Part shown: one piece after another, positions 8,421 through 17,233 of the stretch
How the letters are laid out: every line of letters begins with the position of its first letter
Numbering within the stretch: position 1 is the first letter of the stretch
From: Thalassospira australica
GTDB lineage: Bacteria; Pseudomonadota; Alphaproteobacteria; Rhodospirillales; Thalassospiraceae
NCBI RefSeq assembly: GCF_000763295.1
Contig: NZ_JRJE01000031.1
Span: 555,068-619,067 of the forward strand
Direction of reading: 5' to 3'
DNA: 64,000 nucleotides
The notes under the pieces: generated by a model
What the model was told of the DNA's origin: nothing
The model's input: the letters and a program-made list of their open reading frames with translations, nothing else
Database searches by the model: none
Program-made: the position numbers and the translations under genes

Positions 8421-8918
8421 ATGAAAAACGTGCTCTACAAGGCTGCATCCTGGCTCGCCGTTGCCGGTGGCATGCTTGCCCTGCTGATTGCCGTTGTAAC
8501 GATCGTCAACGTTACCGCCTTTGGCCTGGATAAGATTGCCCGACTGTTCGACGCCAATGTCCCGGCCATTATTGGCTATGAGGACTTTGTCAGCATGATC
8601 GTAAGTTCGGCTGCCCTGATGTTCTTCCCCTACTGTCAGGTAAAACGCGGACATGTCGCGGTAGATGTCTTCATCAAAATGTTTCCGGCGTGGTTTTCGC
8701 GTTGGGTTGATGTGATTTCGGGCATTTGCATGACTGCTTTGGCGCTGTTCCTTGGTTACATGATGGTTCATGGCCTGATCGAGGTTCGAAGCGACAACAC
8801 CCTTTCCGCAATCCTCGGCTGGCAAATCTGGCCGTTCTATCTTCCGGGCATCATTTCGATGTTCCTCTGGGCTGCGATTGCCGGAAGTCAGATTTTCGAA
8901 AGAGAGGCCGATGTCTGA
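8421..8918 (+). CDS. dctQ: TRAP transporter small membrane subunit, DctQ family
   Basis: A 165-residue protein with four hydrophobic segments, the normal DctQ layout: about residues 10-32, 50-70, 90-110 and 132-152. FFPYCQVKRGHVAVDVF in the middle matches the conserved DctQ segment with a charged residue after helix two. It forms the membrane complex with DctM that couples sodium flow to uptake of the ligand delivered by DctP. It begins 17 nt after the attenuator hairpin and overlaps the dctM start by 8 nt, so the two membrane subunits are probably translated together. ATG at 8421 is the natural start. Confidence 0.88.
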   Translation: MKNVLYKAASWLAVAGGMLALLIAVVTIVNVTAFGLDKIARLFDANVPAIIGYEDFVSMIVSSAALMFFPYCQVKRGHVAVDVFIKMFPAWFSRWVDVISGICMTALALFLGYMMVHGLIEVRSDNTLSAILGWQIWPFYLPGIISMFLWAAIAGSQIFEREADV

Positions 8919-10302
8919 GCGTGAATTGATCGGCCTTGGTGGCCTTGCCCTTCTCTTTGTTATTCTTGCACTGCGCGTGCCGGTTGGCCTTGCCATGGTT
9001 GGCGTCGGGATCGGCGGCAACTATGTGCTGAGCATCTTCTTCCCGTTCCTGCGCTTTGATCCCTATCTGCAGCAGTTCAAATCCCTGTTTTACGGGATTG
9101 TGTCGAACTATGAGCTCTCTGTCGTTCCGCTGTTTGTTCTGATGGGGTATCTCGCCAGTCAGGCCAATCTGTCACGCGATCTGTTTCAGGGGGTGAATGC
9201 CCTTCTCGGGCGTTTTCGTGGTGGTGTTGCCATGGCCGCAATTGGCGCCTGTGCCGGGTTTGGCGCGGTCTGCGGATCGTCGCTTGCGACCGCATCGACC
9301 ATGGGCAAGGTGGCCCTGCCGGAACTTGATCGCCTGAAATATTCGCCGCGCCTTGCCACCGGTACGCTGGCTGCGGGCGGCACGCTTGGCATTCTGATCC
9401 CGCCATCGGTTGCGCTTGTGATCTATGCGGTCACGGTTGAAGCATCGATCATTCAGATGTTTCAGGCGGCCATCATTCCTGGCCTGATTGCTGTTGTGTT
9501 CTTTATGGGGGTGATTGCCATTCAGGTGCGCCTCAATCCGTCCTTGGCGCCAAAACCCGAACCGATGCCCGCAGCCGAGCGTAAGGAAGCATTGATGCGC
9601 CTGATCCCGGTGATGGTGATCTTTGGATCGATCATCCTTGGTCTGGGGGCTGGCCTGTTCACCCCGACCCCGGCTGCCGGTGTGGGCGTGTTCGCCATTC
9701 TGGTTTACGGCGCTTATATGCGCTGGAAAGGCAAAGGCGGCCTGACATGGTCGGGTTTGCGCAGGTCGCTCAAGGACACGGCGATTACGTCTTCGATGAT
9801 TTTCTTCATCCTTTTGGGTGCGGAAATCCTCAAAGGCTTCTTTAGCCGTGCGAACCTTCCGGCCTATATGGCAGAAGCCGCAGCGACCAGTGGTCTTGAT
9901 CCCTGGCTGATCATGGTTCTGATGCTGCTCGCCCTGATCCTTTTGGGCTGCTTCATGGAAAGCCTGTCGATGATCGTGGTGGTGATCCCGTTCTTCTGGC
10001 CGGCCCTTGTTGATATCAATGGGGGTGACTGGGCAACGGCAGCAACAGCGGCCTATGGCATGGGGACCGAAGACCTTAAAATCTGGTTTGGTATCCTGGC
10101 CCTGATTGTCGTGGAGTTAGGGTTGATCACGCCGCCGGTGGGACTGAACGTCTTTATCATCAACGCCCTTGCCAAGGGTGTGCCGATGAGCCAGACGTTC
10201 CGGGGTGTCATGCCATTCTTCGGGGCCGAGATTGTCCGTATTCTGCTGTTGATCTTTGTCCCGATACTCACATTGTTTGTGCCATCGATATTGGGCGGTT
10301 AG
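8911..10302 (+). CDS. dctM: TRAP transporter large permease, DctM family
   Basis: A 463-residue polytopic permease with about twelve transmembrane helices, the transport subunit of the TRAP system. Family segments include GACAGFGAVCGSSLATASTM near residue 110, followed by AAGGTLGILIPPS, and the late GLITPPVGLN. The ATG at 8911 is used rather than an in-frame ATG at 8878, because AGAGAGG lies just upstream and this start gives the usual MSERELIGL N-terminus; it overlaps dctQ by 8 nt. The operon ends at a strong terminator (10323-10357). Confidence 0.92.
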   Translation: MSERELIGLGGLALLFVILALRVPVGLAMVGVGIGGNYVLSIFFPFLRFDPYLQQFKSLFYGIVSNYELSVVPLFVLMGYLASQANLSRDLFQGVNALLGRFRGGVAMAAIGACAGFGAVCGSSLATASTMGKVALPELDRLKYSPRLATGTLAAGGTLGILIPPSVALVIYAVTVEASIIQMFQAAIIPGLIAVVFFMGVIAIQVRLNPSLAPKPEPMPAAERKEALMRLIPVMVIFGSIILGLGAGLFTPTPAAGVGVFAILVYGAYMRWKGKGGLTWSGLRRSLKDTAITSSMIFFILLGAEILKGFFSRANLPAYMAEAAATSGLDPWLIMVLMLLALILLGCFMESLSMIVVVIPFFWPALVDINGGDWATAATAAYGMGTEDLKIWFGILALIVVELGLITPPVGLNVFIINALAKGVPMSQTFRGVMPFFGAEIVRILLLIFVPILTLFVPSILGG

Positions 10303-10322
10303 CCCCATAACAGCCAATTGAC

Positions 10323-10357
10323 AAAGCCCGCCATCTCCGATGGCGGGCTTTTCTTTT
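10323..10357 (+). terminator. Rho-independent terminator after dctM
   Basis: A 10-bp GC-rich stem, GCCCGCCATC (10326-10335) with GATGGCGGGC (10339-10348), has flanking A and T runs and is followed by TTTTCTTTT. It ends the TRAP operon just before the AraC-family gene. Confidence 0.9.
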
Positions 10358-10414
10358 GATCGCCTGTCAAACGCGCTAGACTGCGCAAATCGAAACCCCG
10401 ATATCAAGAAGCCC

Positions 10415-11353
10415 ATGCGCAACAGCATCCCGATCTATAAGCTTTATGGTGAAAGCGACGCTGCCCTTCGGCCCGCGATGGGGGATCGGACCGGCACCGA
10501 CCCGCAACCGGTCACCGAACCGGAATTTTTCCATCTTGAAAGCATTCCGGAACGCTCGCGCTTGCATGATTTGCATATCAAGCCGCACCGTCATACCAAC
10601 CTGTTTCAATTGCTTTATATCACCCGTGGTCAGGCCGATATCAGCTTTGATGATCAACACCTGACCATGCAGGCCGGTCAATTGATCACGGTGCCACCGG
10701 GCACTGTGCACGGTTTTAAGTTCAGTGATGATATTGATGGCTGGGTGATATCGCTGACCGACCATCACCTGCGTGAAATTCTTGAACCTGCGCCCAAATT
10801 GCTTGCCCGTCTGGATCACGCGATATGCGTTGATACGCGCCACCCATCCGGCGACCCCGGCGATGACGCGCCCAATCCGGGCGATTTCCTGATTTCGCAA
10901 CTGGTGCAGGAATACTACAGCCACAATACCGGGCGGCTGTTTGCCCTGCGTCATATTCTGGGATTGTTGCTGCTCGATATCGGGCGCAGCGCCCCACAGG
11001 GCAAGACGGGGCGTCTGTCCCGCCAGGAACGGAAAACCGATAAATTCCGCAAGTTTCAAACGCTGGTCGAAACGTTTTACAAGCAGCATAAATCGCTTGA
11101 GTTCTATGCCCGCGAAATTGGTGTGACCACCACACAGCTCAACCGCATTGCCAAGGACATCTATGGCATGACCGCAAGCGAGGTGGTGCAAAACCGCCTG
11201 ATGCTGGAAGCCAAGCGCACCCTGATCTATACCGACATCGCCATTCAACAGATCGCCGATGAACTGGGCTTTCGCGATGCCGGATATTTTTCACGTTTCT
11301 TTGCCAAAAAGACCGGGATATCCCCGGCCCGCTTCAGACAAGACAACCGTTAG
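10415..11353 (+). CDS. pobR: AraC-family regulator, probable PobR (4-hydroxybenzoate-responsive activator)
   Basis: A 312-residue one-component activator. The N-terminal cupin ligand domain contains HRHTNLFQLLYITRG and the C-terminal AraC/XylS domain carries two helix-turn-helix motifs, the second in IAIQQIADELGFRDAGYFSR. The N-terminus (IPIYKLYGE) resembles AraC-type PobR proteins that activate pobA. An in-frame ATG at 10340 lies inside the preceding terminator, so ATG at 10415 is preferred. pobA itself is 16 kb away (27751-28917) and carries paired direct repeats in its promoter that suit an AraC protein. The family is certain; the PobR name is a moderate-confidence inference. Confidence 0.75.
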   Translation: MRNSIPIYKLYGESDAALRPAMGDRTGTDPQPVTEPEFFHLESIPERSRLHDLHIKPHRHTNLFQLLYITRGQADISFDDQHLTMQAGQLITVPPGTVHGFKFSDDIDGWVISLTDHHLREILEPAPKLLARLDHAICVDTRHPSGDPGDDAPNPGDFLISQLVQEYYSHNTGRLFALRHILGLLLLDIGRSAPQGKTGRLSRQERKTDKFRKFQTLVETFYKQHKSLEFYAREIGVTTTQLNRIAKDIYGMTASEVVQNRLMLEAKRTLIYTDIAIQQIADELGFRDAGYFSRFFAKKTGISPARFRQDNR

Positions 11354-11841
11354 TCCTCTGGTCTGCGCAGGCGATCAAGCTTCAGCCACATGCGCACCTG
11401 ATCAACGACCTTGTCCGACCGGGTTTTCCAGCCCTTAGCAATGAAAAGTTCCTCGCCGAAACCAAGGCTGCGATAAAGTGCCATCGCAGCCTCGTTGCCA
11501 TCAACGACATGCAGCCAAAGCTTTTCATAGCGTGGCGTTTTCGCACATTTCCTTGCCAATGCATCAAGCGCCGCCTTGCCATATCCGCGCCCGCGTTCAA
11601 ACACACCGAATTCATCAAGTTTGGGGTATTTGGTCGCCATTTCGGTCATAAAGGCATACGCAACAGCACGCCCGTCAACCCGAAACACCCAAAGAGCCGT
11701 ATCCGGCGATCCGGCAAGGGCCGCCTCCAAATCCGCATCCGGCACACGCGCGATCTTGTCATAGAAGGCCTCGTCTTCCATCATCGCAACGATGCGCGGC
11801 AGTTCGTCTTGTGCCGGGATATCCCAGGTTCCGTTCATCAT
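11350..11841 (-). CDS. GNAT-family N-acetyltransferase
   Basis: A 163-residue GNAT protein. The acetyl-CoA loop motif A is visible as FERGRGYGKAALDALARK (about residues 88-105), and motif B as NEAAMALYRSLGF. The substrate cannot be told from sequence. The ATG at 11841 (or the next codon) is chosen because GAAGG lies 6 nt upstream and this leaves an 11-nt gap after the ABC permease; an upstream in-frame start would run into that gene. It is the distal gene of the ABC operon and converges with the AraC gene, sharing 4 nt at the stop codons. Confidence 0.82.
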   Translation of the reverse strand: MMNGTWDIPAQDELPRIVAMMEDEAFYDKIARVPDADLEAALAGSPDTALWVFRVDGRAVAYAFMTEMATKYPKLDEFGVFERGRGYGKAALDALARKCAKTPRYEKLWLHVVDGNEAAMALYRSLGFGEELFIAKGWKTRSDKVVDQVRMWLKLDRLRRPED

Positions 11842-11852
11842 CGCTGGCCTTC

Positions 11853-12698
11853 TTATCGCCATGCCAGCAACCAGCGATCCAGCCGCCCCAGAAGCCACGA
11901 AACACACAAGCCCAAAAGCGACAAGACCACCACACCGGCAATCAACTGATCGGTCTGATACAGGTTCCCGGCGGCCAAGATCAGCGCGCCGATGCCATAT
12001 TGCGCCCCGATCATTTCAGCAGCGATCAGCAGGATAATTGCAATAGACGACGAAATGCGAAAACCCGACAGGATGGTTGGAAGCGCACCGGGCAGGATGA
12101 TTTTGCGAATAACCGATGTCATCGGCATGTCAAAGCTTTGCCCCATGCGGATCAGGTTGCGCTGGACATTATCGACCCCGCCAAACGTGTTGATCACGGT
12201 CGGGAAGAATACGCCAAAGGCAATGGTGGCGAATTTGGAAGGTTCGCCAATGCCAAACCAGATGATGAAAAGCGGCAAGAGTGCGATTTTCGGGATCGGG
12301 AACAGTGCCGAGACCAATGCCACACCGGGCGAGCGCGCCCAGGTAAACATGCCAACCAGAAAACCAACAATCAGACCAGCGACCGTTCCCATAATCCAGC
12401 CGCCGACAAGGCGCTGCAACGACGCGCCAAGATGACGCCAAAGATCACCCGATATAATCAACTGCCAAAGCGCCTTGGCCACCGCAACCGGACTTGGCAT
12501 CGCGAGTTCGGAAATAAATCCGGTACTCGATCCAAGTTGCCAAAGCGCGATGACGGCAATGAAGCTTCCCCACGCGGCAACCGGATTGGCCTTGGGGTTA
12601 AAGCCCGTGGCACGGAAACGGACTTTATTTTCCGTGTTTTCCGTGCTTTCCCGATTTTTCATATTGGTCGGAGCATTTTTTGAAACATCACGCGACAT
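11853..12698 (-). CDS. ABC transporter permease, NitT/TauT (SsuC/TauC) family
   Basis: A 281-residue inner-membrane permease with six predicted helices. The BPD-type EAA loop is present around GQSFDMPMTSVIRKIILPGALPT, including the conserved G at the ILPGALPTIL turn. A charged N-terminal tail carries a short tandem repeat (STENTENK), reflected in DNA as TTTTCCGTG copies at 12628-12648. ATG at 12698 has AAGGAG 7 nt upstream and overlaps the ATPase gene by 11 nt. The family imports nitrate, sulfonates, taurine or thiamine precursors; which of these applies here cannot be read from the sequence. Confidence 0.88.
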   Translation of the reverse strand: MSRDVSKNAPTNMKNRESTENTENKVRFRATGFNPKANPVAAWGSFIAVIALWQLGSSTGFISELAMPSPVAVAKALWQLIISGDLWRHLGASLQRLVGGWIMGTVAGLIVGFLVGMFTWARSPGVALVSALFPIPKIALLPLFIIWFGIGEPSKFATIAFGVFFPTVINTFGGVDNVQRNLIRMGQSFDMPMTSVIRKIILPGALPTILSGFRISSSIAIILLIAAEMIGAQYGIGALILAAGNLYQTDQLIAGVVVLSLLGLCVSWLLGRLDRWLLAWR

Positions 12699-13461
12699 TT
12701 TCAAGCTCCTTGTCCGCAGCAATCGCTTCATCACGAATAAGGTTCCACAAGGCCTGTTCGTGGGCAACAAGTTCTGGCATGCCCTCAGCCCGATCCTTGA
12801 TCGGGATATCGATGCTATGGATTTCCTTGATCGTGCCCGGACGACGGCGCAAGGCCACCACCCGATGCGCCAGACGCACCGCTTCGTTCAGGTTATGAGT
12901 CACATACACCGCCGTCATGCCGGTGCGTGCAAACAGATCGGCAAATTCATCGAGAAGCAAAATGCGTGTCTGCGCATCAAGGGCCGATAACGGTTCATCC
13001 ATCAAAAGTACGGCCGGACGCACCGCAAGCGCGCGCGCAATGCCAACACGCTGTTTCATGCCACCTGACAATTGTTTGGGATAGGCATTGGCAAAATCCG
13101 AAAGATTGGTTTGCGCCAGCACCTCGGCAATGCGGGCATCGCGTTCGGCCTTGGTCAGCGGATGGTCTTCAAGAACAAGGCTGATATTGCCTGCAACCGT
13201 GCGCCAGGGCAGCAATGCGAAATCCTGAAACACATACGTCAGCGGGTTCAGGCACCCTTCGGGCTTTGCCTGATCATCAATCAGGACGTCCCCCTGACTG
13301 GGCGCAAGCATTCCGCCAATGATCGACAACAACGTGGATTTGCCACAGCCCGAAGGCCCGATCAGGGCTACGACCTCGCCCGGTTCAATTGCAAGATCAA
13401 TGTCGCGCAATGCCTCGACCTGATCGTAATGATGGCTGACATTCTGAATGGTAAGCCGCAT
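12688..13461 (-). CDS. ABC transporter ATP-binding protein, NitT/TauT family
   Basis: A 257-residue ATPase. Walker A is GPSGCGKST (about residues 36-44), the Q-loop follows at YVFQDFALLPW, the signature is LSGGMKQRVGIARAL, and Walker B is VLLMDEPLSALD, followed by the switch His in VTHNLNEAV. The ATG at 13461 is preferred over a TTG two codons upstream, because AAGAG lies about 6-9 nt before the ATG. It powers the permease encoded immediately downstream. A hairpin (13523-13551) lies between it and the substrate-binding protein gene. Confidence 0.92.
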   Translation of the reverse strand: MRLTIQNVSHHYDQVEALRDIDLAIEPGEVVALIGPSGCGKSTLLSIIGGMLAPSQGDVLIDDQAKPEGCLNPLTYVFQDFALLPWRTVAGNISLVLEDHPLTKAERDARIAEVLAQTNLSDFANAYPKQLSGGMKQRVGIARALAVRPAVLLMDEPLSALDAQTRILLLDEFADLFARTGMTAVYVTHNLNEAVRLAHRVVALRRRPGTIKEIHSIDIPIKDRAEGMPELVAHEQALWNLIRDEAIAADKELENVA

Positions 13462-13522
13462 GGCCAACTCTTGATTAATTAAAAAATACGGGGCGCTTGG
13501 GAAAACAGTTTATCAATGACAA

Positions 13523-13551
13523 CCGGGCCGAAAGGCGGTCTTTCGGCCCGG
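13523..13551. terminator. Stem-loop between ABC binding-protein and ATPase genes
   Basis: A perfect 12-bp stem, CCGGGCCGAAAG (13523-13534) with CTTTCGGCCCGG (13540-13551), closes a 5-nt loop. The minus-strand T-run after it is weak, so it may stabilise the upstream message or only partly terminate, giving more binding protein than membrane components. Confidence 0.6.
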
Positions 13552-13569
13552 TCGGAAAATCACATCAGC

Positions 13570-14631
13570 TTATTGGCCCAGCGGGGCGATGAAGCTGGTA
13601 TCGATGAAGTCATCCGGGTTGGCACTGTCAGAAACATAGCCGCGTTCCTGATACCATTTGACCTGCTGCTTGACGTCTTCGACATCAAGCTTGCCTTCTT
13701 CGGTAATGAACATCGCGCCATTGCGGATTTTCGGATAGGCCTTCTCGGCGGGCTGATCGCTGTAGACATATTTGTGCACGATCTCGAGAATTTCGTCGGT
13801 GGTATCGCTTTCGATCAGATTGCCATCACCATCGGTTGCCAACAGGGCCGCACGGTAATCGGCCACACCCTTTTGATAGGCGCGCACGAATTTTTCGACC
13901 ACATCGCGGCGTTCTTCGACATTGCGGCTTGAAGTAAACAAACCACCCACCTGATAGGGCACGTAATCCTTGACCCAGCCGATGATATGCGCGGCACCCG
14001 CGTTATTTAGCGGCTTGGCGATATGCGGGACGATGATCATGCTATCGACCTGCCCGCTTTTAAGCGCGCCGATCATGTTGGGAACCGACTGAAGCGGTTT
14101 CAGCTCCATTGTTTCGATATCAACACCGGCTTTCTCGGCCACATTGCCGATCATGTAATGGAAGCTCGATCCCACCTGCGACAGCGCAAAGCTGTGCCCG
14201 CCAAGCTTGTCGACCGACGTCAAACCGGCTTCATATGCCTTGTTCGATGCCAAAATCGCCGAACCGTCGTAACCGACATCTTCATGAAGCTGCGCGCCAA
14301 TCACCTTAAGCGCGCCCTTACCCGCAAGGTTAAAGAACCCACCCGTAAAGGCCGTCACGCCAAAATCGGCATCACCCGATGCAATCGCCACTGCGACCGG
14401 CTGTGCGGAACGGAAAAACGTCAATTCCGCATCAAGCTCTTCGGCCTCGAAATATCCCTTTTCCTTGGCAATAAACAGCGGGGAGCTTGACACGAATGTC
14501 AGGGCGGCGATGTTGATTTTCTCTGCCGCATGGGCAACGCCCGCACCAAAAACAGCCGCGCCAACCGCGATTGCCAGAACCGAACGACGCGCAGCCTTGC
14601 CCGCCCCCGTCACCAGATCATAAGAACGCAT
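13570..14631 (-). CDS. ABC transporter substrate-binding protein, NitT/TauT (SsuA/TauA) family
   Basis: A 353-residue periplasmic protein. The signal peptide has a basic start and a hydrophobic core, with cleavage expected after AHA at residue 35. The mature part has the NMT1/SsuA-like fold: INIAALTFVSSSPLFIAKEKGYF at its start, then AIASGDADFGV and the ligand-loop region GGHSFALSQVGSSFHY. ATG at 14631 follows GGAGGAAAC closely. It heads the operon binding protein - ATPase - permease - GNAT. The ligand is unknown; the YDGSAILAS and DVGYD segments do not match a substrate class I can name. Confidence 0.88.
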   Translation of the reverse strand: MRSYDLVTGAGKAARRSVLAIAVGAAVFGAGVAHAAEKINIAALTFVSSSPLFIAKEKGYFEAEELDAELTFFRSAQPVAVAIASGDADFGVTAFTGGFFNLAGKGALKVIGAQLHEDVGYDGSAILASNKAYEAGLTSVDKLGGHSFALSQVGSSFHYMIGNVAEKAGVDIETMELKPLQSVPNMIGALKSGQVDSMIIVPHIAKPLNNAGAAHIIGWVKDYVPYQVGGLFTSSRNVEERRDVVEKFVRAYQKGVADYRAALLATDGDGNLIESDTTDEILEIVHKYVYSDQPAEKAYPKIRNGAMFITEEGKLDVEDVKQQVKWYQERGYVSDSANPDDFIDTSFIAPLGQ

Positions 14632-15003
14632 GTTTCCTCCTCAGGGTCTTTTTTTCGATCAATTATCTGTTCCTCAATCTGGTAGCCGAATTGCCTGCAA
14701 ATTGCCAATGTTTAGCGCCAAACACACGCAGATTGGCGGCTTTTGCCCCAAACAGGCAAACAGCACGAAACGATCTTTCGCCTGTTGGTGGAACCTTTGG
14801 CACCAGCCCCCCGCTTTCGCGGGAATGACGGAACCAAACGGCAAACGGATCGCATCGTCATCCCCGCGCAGAGCCTGTGCCCGCGAAGGCGGGTACGGGG
14901 ACCTTGCGCGGCATCCTCCACCGCAAACCACCGCACAAATTGCCACCCCCTGCGAAACACGATAAAACCGCCACAGTAACTTAACCCCGTCACAAGGCCG
15001 AAC
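14632..15003. other. Intergenic region with divergent promoters and a REP-like element
   Basis: This 372-nt gap separates the divergent ABC operon and flavoprotein gene. Besides promoter DNA it contains the REP-like inverted element described separately (14806-14899). I see no convincing coding frame in it. Confidence 0.5.
14806..14899. repeat. REP-like palindromic element pair
   Basis: A palindromic unit, CCCCGCTTTCGCGGGAATGACG (14807-14830 region), is followed 25 nt later by an inverted-type copy beginning CGTCATCCCCGCG (14856-14868) and ending CCCGCGAAGGCGGG (14880-14893). Such GTCAT-plus-CCCGCG palindromes are common dispersed intergenic repeats in proteobacteria. Only this pair is visible in the window. 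Confidence 0.55.
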
Positions 15004-16230
15004 ATGCCCCACCCTGCAGACACCACCGCCGCACTTGCTGCCCGCCCCACTCCCAATGGCAAAACTGCCATGGTGATCGGCGCGGGTCCGGCCGGATTGA
15101 TGGCGGCTGAACGCCTTGCCGGTGATGGATATGCGGTGACGATCTATGAAGGCATGCCAAGTGCCGGGCGGAAGTTCCTGATGGCCGGGAAATCGGGACT
15201 CAACATCACGCACAGCGAAGATCTGGAAACGTTTCTCACGCGCTATGGCGCATCCCGCGCACGCCTCGAACCACACCTGCGCAAATTCGGCCCCGATCAA
15301 ATCCGGCAATGGTGCGCGGGGCTGGGCGTGGAAACCTTTGTCGGATCATCGGGCCGGGTATTTCCGACCGCGATGAAGGCAAGCCCGCTTTTGCGCGCCT
15401 GGCTTAGGCGGCTTGATGATCTGGGCTGTAAAATCCATTACCGCCATTACTGGACCGGCTGGAACGACGCCGATCAGGCCGTTTTCAAAACCCCGGATGG
15501 CGAAATTACCGCCACCGCCAACATCACCGTGCTGGCCTTGGGCGGCGGAAGCTGGAAACGGCTGGGCTCAGACGGCAAATGGATGGAAATCCTTACCAAT
15601 GCCGGGATCAAATGCACCCCGTTCAAACCGGCCAATTGCGGCTTTGAGATTAACTGGACCGACCACCTGATCAATAAATGCGCCGGACAACCCGTCAAGG
15701 CCGTGACGCTTGCCTGTGGCACCCAAACCGTGCGCGGCGAGTTCGTCATTTCCAAAACCGGCATCGAAGGCAGTGCGGTCTACGCCATCTCGGCAACCCT
15801 CCGCGACCAGTGGCTTGAAACCGGTGTCGGCACCCTCACCCTCGACCTCTGCCCCGACCGCACACTTGAAGACGTCACCAAGCGCCTGTCAAAGCCACGC
15901 GGCAAAAACTCACTCGGCAATCACCTCCGCAAAACCCTAGGCCTTGATGCCACCAAAACGGCCCTTATTTTCGAAGTCACCCCGCGCGAAACCCTGAACG
16001 ATCCGGCCCAACTCGCCACCGCCATCAAAAACCTGGAACTCCAAATCAAAAAGCCCCGTCCACTGGACGAGGCCATCAGCACCGCAGGCGGTGTCGCCTG
16101 GGAAGAACTCGATGAGAATTTCCAACTCATCAAACGCCCGGGCACCTACTGCCTCGGCGAAATGGTCGATTGGGAAGCGCCGACGGGGGGGTATTTGTTA
16201 AGTGGGTGTCTATTAAAAACATGTAGATAA
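15004..16230 (+). CDS. HI0933-like flavoprotein (TIGR03862 type), 3' end apparently altered
   Basis: A 408-residue FAD-binding protein of the HI0933/BaiN-like family, cytoplasmic and of unknown substrate. The dinucleotide motif MVIGAGPAGLMAAERLAGDG lies at residues 23-42, the family segment GRKFLMAGKSGLNITHS near residue 56, and the C-terminal GEMVDWEAPTGGYLL near residue 388. In relatives that last motif normally leads into a Cys-x-x-GR-A-x-G FAD-contact tail; here it continues as SGCLLKTCR and stops. The base composition drops sharply at this point (about 16190), where an AT-rich gene begins on the other strand. The natural end may have been replaced by inserted DNA. The start ATG at 15004 is plausible but lacks a clear ribosome binding site. 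Confidence 0.82.
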   Translation: MPHPADTTAALAARPTPNGKTAMVIGAGPAGLMAAERLAGDGYAVTIYEGMPSAGRKFLMAGKSGLNITHSEDLETFLTRYGASRARLEPHLRKFGPDQIRQWCAGLGVETFVGSSGRVFPTAMKASPLLRAWLRRLDDLGCKIHYRHYWTGWNDADQAVFKTPDGEITATANITVLALGGGSWKRLGSDGKWMEILTNAGIKCTPFKPANCGFEINWTDHLINKCAGQPVKAVTLACGTQTVRGEFVISKTGIEGSAVYAISATLRDQWLETGVGTLTLDLCPDRTLEDVTKRLSKPRGKNSLGNHLRKTLGLDATKTALIFEVTPRETLNDPAQLATAIKNLELQIKKPRPLDEAISTAGGVAWEELDENFQLIKRPGTYCLGEMVDWEAPTGGYLLSGCLLKTCR

Positions 16231-16236
16231 GAACAA

Positions 16237-17118
16237 CTATTTTTTTCTATATCGATCAGCAACAAATGCAGCAGCTCTATCAATTTCCGGAAACAAGAAA
16301 GCATCGTTAACTCCCAACTTATCCAAATCCTCCCGTATTTTGGTTTTATTAGAATGTGGTATGCGAAAGAAGCCAGTTTTCATTCTAGGGAAAACAGTAC
16401 TAAAATTTGTTGTGCTCAGCCCTAGAATTATAAAGCCCCCTGATTGCGCGATTATTCTCCGATTATTTTTCTTTGGGATTACATAGTAAGCTTTTGTCAG
16501 GTCATCCATATTGATGAGATTGCGGAAGTAAGGTTTCTCAGCTCTAATAAATTGAACCAACTGATCCACATCTCGTTCTTCTCGATATTCTTCAAGTTCA
16601 GATTTTGAGTATGTTTCCAGAGCTGTAACTATGTTCTCTTTTCTGTAGGAAGTTAAGTTTGACAAATTCGCCAGCACACTGACACTGTCACTATCATAGT
16701 ATTTTTCAAGTTTGTCTGATCCAGACATTGCAAACAATGCACCATCCCGGGGGACTGCTTGGTTGGAATTTGGTAGCTTTTCATGGTGGTCTTCGGACGC
16801 AAAATACAAAGCGATTAGAAAATTCAGCGTTACGTCAAGTAATCTCGTAGGGAGTCCATAGTGCTGCAGCCTCACCAACTTATCTAACATAGTCTCATCA
16901 TTATGAAACTCTTGTGGATGAGCAGAAATCACATCCCTAATCATTGAGTGTTCATATCTCTTCCATCTTGAGCTCCGAAATAATTTTGGCTCAAGTTTCC
17001 ATCTATAGTTGGCCTGACCTCGGAAAGCTGTGAACTGCCTGGGGTGATCACTGATTTTTACACGCGCAGACACAGCGTCAGCAAGGCTTGTAATTTTTCC
17101 AATCTCTCTCAATTGCAT
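16237..17118 (-). CDS. FRG-domain protein
   Basis: A 293-residue protein with the FRG domain: the name-giving FRGQ at residues 32-35 and the conserved block LVRLQHYGLPTRLLDVT (81-97), followed by LIALYFAS. The domain's activity is not established; such proteins turn up in variable genomic regions. Composition is much more AT-rich than both neighbours, and the gene begins where the flavoprotein's normal C-terminus is lost, so it looks like acquired DNA. ATG at 17118 has GAAAGAG upstream. No signal peptide or membrane segment is seen. It lies beside a Fic toxin/antitoxin pair, so a role in a small accessory or defence islet is possible but unproven. Confidence 0.78.
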   Translation of the reverse strand: MQLREIGKITSLADAVSARVKISDHPRQFTAFRGQANYRWKLEPKLFRSSRWKRYEHSMIRDVISAHPQEFHNDETMLDKLVRLQHYGLPTRLLDVTLNFLIALYFASEDHHEKLPNSNQAVPRDGALFAMSGSDKLEKYYDSDSVSVLANLSNLTSYRKENIVTALETYSKSELEEYREERDVDQLVQFIRAEKPYFRNLINMDDLTKAYYVIPKKNNRRIIAQSGGFIILGLSTTNFSTVFPRMKTGFFRIPHSNKTKIREDLDKLGVNDAFLFPEIDRAAAFVADRYRKK

Positions 17119-17233
17119 AATGACTCTTTCGTATAGCTCGATAATTATCTAGAAAGTACAAGAGTGTTATTTCTACCCAAAGATGAAGGATAAAGAGCAA
17201 GGGACAGATTTATTTTCCACTCACCAAGTAAGA

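Noticed and set aside
10340..10414. Upstream in-frame start of the PobR-like gene
   Set aside because: The ATG at 10340 lies within the terminator stem of the TRAP operon, so initiation there is improbable.
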